A DNA stretch of 64,000 bases from Arenicola marina (taxonomy: Eukaryota; Annelida; Polychaeta; Arenicolidae), in contig OZ025253.1 of assembly GCA_964019135.1 (NCBI GenBank), positions 11,289,059 through 11,353,058 of the forward strand. Reading direction: 5' to 3'. This document shows, piece after piece, positions 57,481 to 64,000 of this stretch. Under the pieces are notes generated by a model. That model was not told the origin of the DNA. It saw nothing but the letters and a program-made list of their open reading frames with translations, and did not search any database. Numbering within the stretch: position 1 is the first letter of the stretch; the number at the start of each line of letters is the position of its first letter. The position numbers were made by a program, and so were the translations under genes.

Positions 57481-60400
57481 GTAAGTGGTCTCTGTGTGGT
57501 CTATTCTTTCAGTTGTAGAAGGCTTCTTGCATTAAGCGGTTACTTCTGAATCTTTCGTAATATGATCGGAAATAGGAAATGTTATGTGACACAACCGCAA
57601 CACGCTAAATGAATTATTCTAATACGCAATTATGTCTAATTTTATTTTATCGCGATGCTGGATGATATAATAAAGGGCTGTTTATTTGAATGCCATTTTA
57701 ACGATTAACTAGCTTGACTTCAATATGGCGTCCGCGACTAAACCGTTCCGGTAGCATTGGCGTTTACAGCTGCAGTCACCTGCATCGAACACATATTTTC
57801 AATCCCTTTACCCAACTGACTTCAACTCACTCCTGATCCACCATTTATCAGGGCCGCCCCGATAGCTCAGTGGGTTAGAGCGGTTGCATTCAGCGCTCTG
57901 GCCACCTGAGAGCCTAACGGCACGTAGATCGGTGATTCGAGTCCTGCTGTGGCCATGTCTGTGTGGTCGCAGGATAAAGATCCCATGTCTTTCTTCGTAA
58001 AGAATAGGGGGTTACCCCCGGGGGCATGGCTCCACTCTTCCTTCCTTCTCCCATTGACGCGATATGACCAAAAGTAGTTAAGGCGTCCTGAACATACAAC
58101 CAACGAACCTGAGAGTCTAACGGCATGTGAGGTTGCGCCCCGCTGTGGCCATGTCTGTGTGGTCGCAGGTTAAACATCCCATGTCCTCCTTCGCAAAGAG
58201 TAGGTTACCTCGGGGACATGGTTGCATTCTTCCCTTCTTTCTCCCGTTGACCGGATTTGACCAGAATTGGCTATAGCGTCCTGAATATCAAATCAATCAA
58301 TCATTCAATTATTTATCCTTGTAGACATCAAGAAGGAGGCGATGGAGCTGATTACAGACCTGTTCGACACCTTCGGCCGGAAGGAGTTCCAGAAGTGTTG
58401 CTCCTTCTACCACGAGGATTCTGTGATGCTGGCCCCGGGACAGGACATGATCAAGGGCAGGGCTGGTCAGTTGTCCTTCTAACATGTCTAATGCGCTTAC
58501 ATCGATATAAGTTTAAATTAATCCTGCGAATATTGCCCCCGGTACCCCCCCCCCCTCTCCCCGGACACACCCATGAGTCGGTCAACCATGTTTGTATGCA
58601 CCATTGCGTCTGTATAGCAGACGCATCTCGCATACCTGACTATAGTTGCCATGGAACGTAATGTGGGAGAGTCGCCCGTAGTGTAAGGTTACTACTACCT
58701 GGATTGGTTAACAGGTTCCTCTAGGTACGTCGAAAGAGACCGCAATCCTAATATACTTTAAGTTTACGCACGTCCGTATACATTTTACTCTTATGTAGGT
58801 GCCTCTGTAGTCTGAAGTGTTGATACCACGGTATGGGATTCGCGGAGTAGCTCTAAAATGGCTTAACAGTTATAGATTCAAGGTACCAGTATGTGGAATG
58901 CAACCACACCAAATCATCAAGGTCATAAATCAACTGTGGGGTGCCTCAAGGATCTACTCTTGGTCTCCTGTTATTTAAATGTTTTTTTATTACGCATCCA
59001 AGTAATATTATAAACTTACTAAGGGTTCAACGCGAATCTTGTTTACTTTGGAAAGGCCATGTACACTATATAAAAGGCAAAATAGCCAGGGGGTTAGGAA
59101 TCCTTACAAAGGCCAGAAAGTTGCTTAAAAGTGAAACCTTACGTATGTTATCCTACAGTTTTATATTTCCATATCTCTCGTATGTTATAGAATTATGGGG
59201 ACGTACATTTGAATCCTATGTTAAGCCACTAAATACTCTGCAGAAAAGAGTTATCCGAATCTTATATGGTGCTCCTAAACTTGCTCATACTAAACCACTT
59301 TTTGTCGCCAAAAAACCTCTACCCTTAGCCTCCCTTTATGAATATAAGCTGTCAATACCACGAGTTAATCCAGAAATTATAAAGTAAATGTTTGTCCGAA
59401 ACCAAGATGGTCATAAGTATGTACCAAGATCTATCAATAACTTACGTCCGCCGAAATATAAAAATAATTGCATGAAGATGTCAGTCAAAAATATGGGAAC
59501 TCATATATTTAATAAGTGGTTTACAAGGCTTAACTTTCTATGCTCTATACATGTTTTCAAGAGAACGGGAAAAGTATGCTTTTAAAAGATATAATTGATA
59601 ATTGAGAAACAACATATTTATAGTTTCCATTTTGGAGGGAGTGGGGGGGGGGGGGCATTAATAAAAGTAGCAAAACAGAGGTCCGGCTACTTAACTGCTG
59701 AGAACATTTCATATGAGCGAGCTTTTCAAATTATTCTCTGATATCACAATCTTGACATTTTTTCGCTTTACCCAGCATTACATACCTTTTCCGATATCCG
59801 CTACTGGCATCCAAGAATTCTAGAAGATTCGCGATCACCACAAAACCCTTTGCCTATTTACCGGGATCCGTTATAACAGTCCGTGAATCTCTAGATATTT
59901 GCGATATCACCATTAAAGGCGGTTTTTTTTTCGCGCCCAGATTTAAAATGACATAATCTTGGAGATTCGATATTGCTATCCCTAATTCTTGGAGATTCGC
60001 GATTCAGGGGGGAATCCCCCCTTCCCCACTCTCTACAAAGGCATGTCTTATCGAGGGTGTATCTTGTATTCATGGTTAAGCGTTGTTCTTTGACTTCAAG
60101 CGAATGCAGCTCAGTGGGTCAGAACGCTCGCCTTGAGTGCACCGGCATGTGGATCGGCATGACTGTGGCCATGTCTGTGAGGTCGCAGGATAAAGATACC
60201 ATGTCCTTCTTCGCACAGAGTAGAGGGTTACCCCCCGGGGACATGGCTCCACTCTCCCTTCCTTTTTCAATTGAGGCGATATGACCAACAGTGGTTAAGG
60301 CGTCCTCAATTTGCAATCAACCAGTCAAGCTATTGCAAGTCAGAATCTCAAGTAAACTTAATCCAGGAAGCTTTGGGCATGAACACTGAAGAACATAACA

Positions 60401-62092
60401 CAGAACAATTGTATGAGCTAACAATAGTTTTGGCGTGTTACCAACGGTTTAACAACATCTAATGTCCCCTGATGGGTCTGTGCCATCGTGAATATGAGCG
60501 CCATGCAAGGGCAATACGCAATATTTAGTGTGGCGGAATCTATTTTATATGATAATAACTTTGTACTGTAGCTTGATGATTAAACAATATCTCATGTCAC
60601 CTCTCATATCATATTTTGTTTTTCGTGACCATCAAAGCAATGTGCAGCATGGCGTACGTTTGCCAAGGGTCTTGTCTTACAGCCATCCGAAAAAAAACCT
60701 GCATCATATTGGAAAACCCCAATTTACCATGTCATGGATGAGTAAAGAATGCGATTTACGTAGTAAATTCCGTTTATGCCGTCATTTGTTTTAACGGGCT
60801 GCATGCTTGGTTAGGCCCTGGTTAGGCGTGTTCCTACGCTTGGATGACGGCGCTATAGGGCTGTACAGTTCTCGCGGGTTCTATTTCCGGTTTAGGTCTT
60901 TTGGGGATCAACAAAAAAACATGTGCTCTTAGAACGAGCACACGCTGGTGCCTTGCTGCAACTGCGTGACGCGCACTCATTGTAGTCAACGTTTTAGTGT
61001 TGGGAACCGGCCACCTGCGCGGTTTGTACGTAAAGAATCGAGTGGGTGTGAAACAATTTTTTGTTTGCTTTGGTCCAGGCATTGTTAAATATAAAATCAT
61101 AATATAGTTAAAGATAAGACATTTATCTCTCCATAATGCATGTGGTCCGTTCGATGAGACTGTTGGAAGCGTTGTATTTTGAGCCAAATCATCGATGTTT
61201 ACAGTTCTACGACAAACGGAGCACCATTGTCCTCACCTGCTCAGTCCATATAAGGAGCGTTGTTACGTAACCTTAGATACGCAGACACGCGCGTCATGAT
61301 GATTATTACGTCACACGACATGGAAAACCCCGCGCAGCACATTAGATCGCCTGTCACTGACAGTCACTCATGAGATAACCGCATTCTGGTTTATCAACTG
61401 CCTAACCGCTCATACATTACATAAATCTACTCGGATGGTTATAATTCGGATATGCACATAACTTCAGTGGTTAGTTGTGCTTCCAAGGACAGCTTAAGCC
61501 AGTCTTGTGTGTGAGGCGAGTGAAGGCAAACAACCGGAAGGTAGGCAGCACCTACAGGCCGTTGATGGTAGGCATTGACGCAGAGCATAGGTATCCCCGT
61601 CTCGTGGGGTCTCGATAAGATCCCGAAGTGACTGTACAGCCCTATGATCATGACGCCGCAGCCTCCGTCACGTGACTCCTTGAAGGTTATGTGACCGTTC
61701 ACATCATGTTACCCCTTTCGGTCGCCATCTTGCCGCGGGGAAAGCCAACATAGATTTCTAGCTGACTTTTCACTTGGTTGAGGGGAGCTTCATAAATATT
61801 ATTATGAAACTTATTCAGATATTCTACGCCAAGGCCTTTCAGAGCGTGAAGGATGCCAGAAATGCAGACACTGTTTCGCAGTGGGCATATTAAGCGTGTT
61901 CTTATCTCGTGGTTATCCCGCTGTGTGCATTACAGCCGTGGCGAAGGCCTTCCAGGATATTGCTGGCAGCGGCGTAGTCAAGATGAAGTGTACAGAGATT
62001 CCACTCTGCACCGTCATCGACAAGCAGTACGTCGTGACCCACGGATACATGGAGGCCTATGACGCCGCCGGCAAGTGCATCGGCAAATACAA
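57474..62092 (+). CDS. NTF2-like (SnoaL/DUF4440-type) small protein, 5' three coding exons, partial
   Basis: Exons 57474-57480, 58325-58465 and 61936-62092 join in frame to 101 codons plus two bases; the rest lies beyond the window. The start has a strong context (A at -3, G at +4). The protein begins MADIKKEAMELITDLFDTFG, an amphipathic first helix, then SFYHEDSVMLAPG and MIKGRAAVAKAFQDI, the usual helix-strand signature of the NTF2-like fold, followed by strand-like VKMKCTEIPLCTVI and YVVTHGYMEAYDAAGK. Family members are usually about 120-150 residues, so some 20-40 remain to be encoded. NTF2-like proteins bind small ligands or act as enzymes; the substrate here cannot be read from sequence, and a cytosolic location is inferred from the absence of a signal peptide. 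Family assignment is from motif pattern only. Confidence 0.8.
57852..58107 (+). mobile_element. Full-length tRNA-derived SINE in intron 1
   Basis: Starts GGGCCGCCCCGATAGCTCAG and has A box TAGCTCAGTGGGT and B box GATTCGAGTCC. The body GCTGTGGCCATGTCTGTGTG is followed by GGGTTACCCCCGGGGGCATG, ending GGCGTCCTGAACATACAACC. It is the most complete copy in the window and serves as the reference for the others. Confidence 0.9.
58108..58309 (+). mobile_element. 5'-truncated SINE directly after the full copy
   Basis: Begins in the middle of the head (CCTGAGAGTCTAACGGCATG), so it lacks the A box, and ends GCGTCCTGAATATC followed by an AATCAATCAATC tail. It stops about 15 bp before exon 2, so its AT-rich tail probably forms part of the functional 3' splice site region. 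Confidence 0.85.
58325..58465 (+). CDS. NTF2-like gene coding exon 2
   Basis: Acceptor TTATTTATCCTTGTAG, donor GCTG/GTCAGT. 141 nt encoding from DIKKEAM through KEFQKCCSFYHEDSV to MIKGRA. High GC and no stop, in clear contrast to the flanking introns. Leaves phase 1. Confidence 0.85.
58825..59640 (+). mobile_element. LINE reverse-transcriptase remnant in intron 2
   Basis: Conserved blocks of a non-LTR retrotransposon appear in order. YGIRGVALKWLNSY comes first, then after a frame change INCGVPQGSTLGLLLF, the segment before the catalytic site. The part that should hold the YxDD motif is deleted. The sequence resumes at LLWKGHVHYIKGKIARGLGI and continues ELWGRTFESYVKPLNTLQKR. After a stop at about 59385 comes the C-terminal block (LRPPKYKNNCMKMSVKNMG, HIFNKWFTRLNF). 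It resembles CR1/L2/Jockey-like elements of aquatic animals. It is inactive. Confidence 0.8.
59641..60100. other. Intron 2 filler, no gene
   Basis: A 13-base G run lies at 59644. CTTGGAGATTCG occurs twice about 30 bp apart (near 59958 and 59990). Nothing else recognised. Confidence 0.5.
60105..60330 (+). mobile_element. tRNA-derived SINE in intron 2, head partly deleted
   Basis: Starts GAATGCAGCTCAGTGGGTCA and lacks the stretch around the B box. It resumes at GACTGTGGCCATGTCTGTGA and keeps the body through GGCGTCCTCAATTTGCAATC. Orientation is the same as the gene. Confidence 0.85.
60331..61935. other. Remainder of intron 2, no supported exon
   Basis: An open stretch at about 60335-60462 (SQVNLIQEALGMNTEEHNTE then QLYELTIVLACYQRF) looks protein-like, but it has no clear splice sites and would not keep the frame between exons 2 and 3. 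It may be a fragment of a mobile element. The exon 3 acceptor region is CGCTGTGTGCATTACAG. Confidence 0.4.
61936..62092 (+). CDS. NTF2-like gene coding exon 3
   Basis: Acceptor TGCATTACAG, donor AA/GTAAGT. 157 nt from VAKAFQDIAGSGVVKMKCTE to AGKCIGKYK. The first two bases complete an Ala codon started in exon 2. It leaves phase 2. The overlapping reading AAGTAA would give a stop directly at the donor, but GTAAGT is a near-ideal donor and a stop there would truncate the fold. Confidence 0.85.
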
Positions 62093-62289
62093 GTAAGTCA
62101 GGGAGGCATGCTGGTGGCAACATAAACATTAGAAGAGTTGTTTAGCATACATGTAGATATGGTAAATGGTTTCATCACTTTTGCAAGATGTTCGTTCTTT
62201 TAAGACTGGTGAGAAATGATGCTTCGCTCCCATTCTGGGATGACCCGTACCACTAATCTGGCTCGATCTTGCGGGGGGCGCACGCACAT

Positions 62290-62475
62290 CAGCACATCCA
62301 TCCATCCATGCATCACCACATCCATCCATCCATGCATCAGCACATCCATCCATCCATGCATCAGCACATCCATCCATCCATGCATCAGCACATCCATCCA
62401 TCCATGCATCAGCACATCCATCCATCCATGCATCAGCACATCCATCCATCCATGCATCAGCACATCCATCCATCT
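62290..62475. repeat. 20-bp minisatellite, about 9 copies
   Basis: Identical tandem units of ATCCATCCATGCATCAGCAC (one unit differs at AGCAC/ACCAC). It lies in intron 3 of the NTF2-like gene and is continuous with the ATCC-rich satellite that follows. Confidence 0.95.
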
Positions 62476-64000
62476 GAACATCCATCCATTCGTCTATCGA
62501 TCCGTTCATGCATCTTTCCATCTATCTCTCTATCCATCTTTTCATCTATTTACAGATCCATCCATTAATCTACCCATCCATTCATCCATCAATCCATCTA
62601 TCGGTCCTTTAATCTGTCTACCTACAGATCCACCCACCCGTCCATTAATCTACCCACCCATTCATGCATCTATCCATCCATCTATCGGTCCATTAGTCTG
62701 TCTACCTACAGATCCATCCACCCGTCCATTAATCTACGCACCCATTCATGCATCTACCCATCCATCTATCGGTCCATTAGTCTGTCTACCTACAGATCCA
62801 TCCACCCATCCATTAATCTACGCATCCATTCATGCATCCATCCATCCATCTATCGGTCCTTTAATCTGTCTACCCACAGATCCACCCACCCGTCCATTAA
62901 TCTACCCACCCATTCATGCATCCCTCCATCCATCTATCGGTCCTTTAGTCTGTCTACCTACAGATCCACCCACCCGTCTATTAATCTACGCATCCATTCA
63001 TGCATCTATCCATCCATCTATCGGTCCTTTAATCTGTCTACCTACAGATCCACCCACCCGTCCATTAATCTACCCATCCATTCATGCATCTATCCATCCA
63101 TCTATCGGTCCTTTAGTCTGTCTACCTACAGATCCACCCACCCGTCTATTAATCTACCCACCCATTCATGCATCCATCCATCCATCTATCGGTCCTTTAA
63201 TCTGTCTACCTACAGATCCACCCACCCGTCGATTAATCTACCCATCCATTCATGCATCTATCCATCCATCTATCGGTCCTTTAGTCTGTCTACCTACAGC
63301 TCCATCCACCCGTCCATTAATCTACGCACCCATTCATGCATCTATCCATCCATCTATCGATCCTTTAATCTGTCTACCTACAGATCCATCCACCCGTCTA
63401 TTAATCTACGCCCCCATTCATGCATCTACCCATCCATCTATCGGTCCTTTAATCTGTCTACCTACAGATCCATCCACCCGTCCATTAATCTACGCACCCA
63501 TTCATGCATCTATCCATCCATCTATCGGTCCTTTAATCTGTCTACCTACAGATCCACCCACCCGTCCATTAATCTACCCATCCATTCATGCATCCATCCA
63601 TCCATCTATCGGTCCTTTAATCTGTCTACCTACAGATCCATCCACCCGTCCATTAATCTACCCACCCATTCATGCATCTATCCATCCATCTATCGGTCCT
63701 TTAATCTGTCTACCTACAGATCCATCCACCCGTCCATTAATCTACGCACCCATTCATGCATCCATCCATCCATCTATCGGTCCTTTAATCTGTCTACCTA
63801 CAGATCCATCCATCCATCCAATAATCTACCCATCCATTCATGCATCTATCCATCCATCTATCGGTCCATTAGTCTGTCTACCTACAGATCCACCCACCCG
63901 TCCATTAATCTACCCATCCATTCATGCATCTATCCATCCATCTATCGGTCCTTTAATCTGTCTACCTACAGATCCACCCACCCGTCCATTAATCTACCCA
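62476..64000. repeat. 84-bp ATCC-based satellite, about 17 copies, continues off the window
   Basis: After a degenerate ATCC/ATCT stretch, units of 84 bp repeat ATCCATCCATCTATCGGTCC, TTTAATCTGTCTACCTACAG, ATCCACCCACCCGTCCATTA and ATCTACCCATCCATTCATGC. The unit is largely built from the 4-bp ATCC motif, suggesting growth from a simple repeat. The right end is not reached. Confidence 0.95.

Noticed and set aside
62129-62568. DAWMDGC and HIHPSMHQ repeat frames
   Set aside because: Translation of the ATCC-based minisatellite inside intron 3 of the NTF2-like gene.

Overview
This is metazoan nuclear DNA, probably from a marine invertebrate (inference). It has GT-AG spliced genes, tRNA-derived SINEs, a LINE remnant, MITE-like elements, long G/C homopolymer runs and several kilobase-scale satellites. 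I could not fix the species. More than half of the window is tandem repeat, and most long open frames are by-products of those repeats.

Layout. 1-5629: 32-bp satellite. 5630-8552: unique DNA with a GC-rich foldback, a G-run element and an antisense SINE tail that runs into an open frame. 8553-25973: a SINE whose tRNA-like head has been amplified into about 290 copies of a 59-bp unit, in antisense orientation, ending at a 200-N gap (25974-26173). 26819-35750: a very homogeneous 53/54-bp satellite. 35889-50412: two minus-strand genes that become visible only when splice sites are read. 52713-53245: MITE copies. 53314-54740: SINEs and a 75-bp repeat. 55671-57013: 22-bp minisatellite. 57380-62092: first three coding exons of a plus-strand NTF2-like gene, continuing beyond the window. 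62290-64000: 20-bp and 84-bp satellites inside its third intron.

The main discovery is gene B, minus strand, 50412 down to 44730. Twelve coding exons join without a frame break into a predicted 442-aa type I membrane protein, counting an initiator Met from an unseen upstream exon. It has a signal peptide, two duplicated stalk exons, another stalk exon, six near-identical 99-nt exons (33 aa each, Thr/Pro-rich, each with an N-glycosylation sequon), one transmembrane exon and an 84-codon last exon with the cytoplasmic tail and stop. All internal extracellular exons are phase 1-1, so repeats can be gained, lost or skipped without shifting the frame. A smaller neighbour, gene A (38904 down to at least 35889, possibly to 26571), has the same plan: signal exon, phase 1-1 stalk exons, transmembrane exon. 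If its proposed last exon is right, the whole 53/54-bp satellite lies in its last intron. I recognise neither family. The architecture suggests cell-surface glycoproteins.

The second discovery is the origin of the 59-bp satellite. Each unit runs from the A box to the B box of a tRNA-like Pol III promoter, and the parental SINE body still sits at the left edge of the array.

The NTF2-like gene (MADIKKEAMELI...) has a TATA box, a strong start context and consistent splice phases. SINEs and a LINE lie in its introns. Exon calls rest on splice consensus, reading phase and peptide character, read by eye. Transcript data would be decisive.
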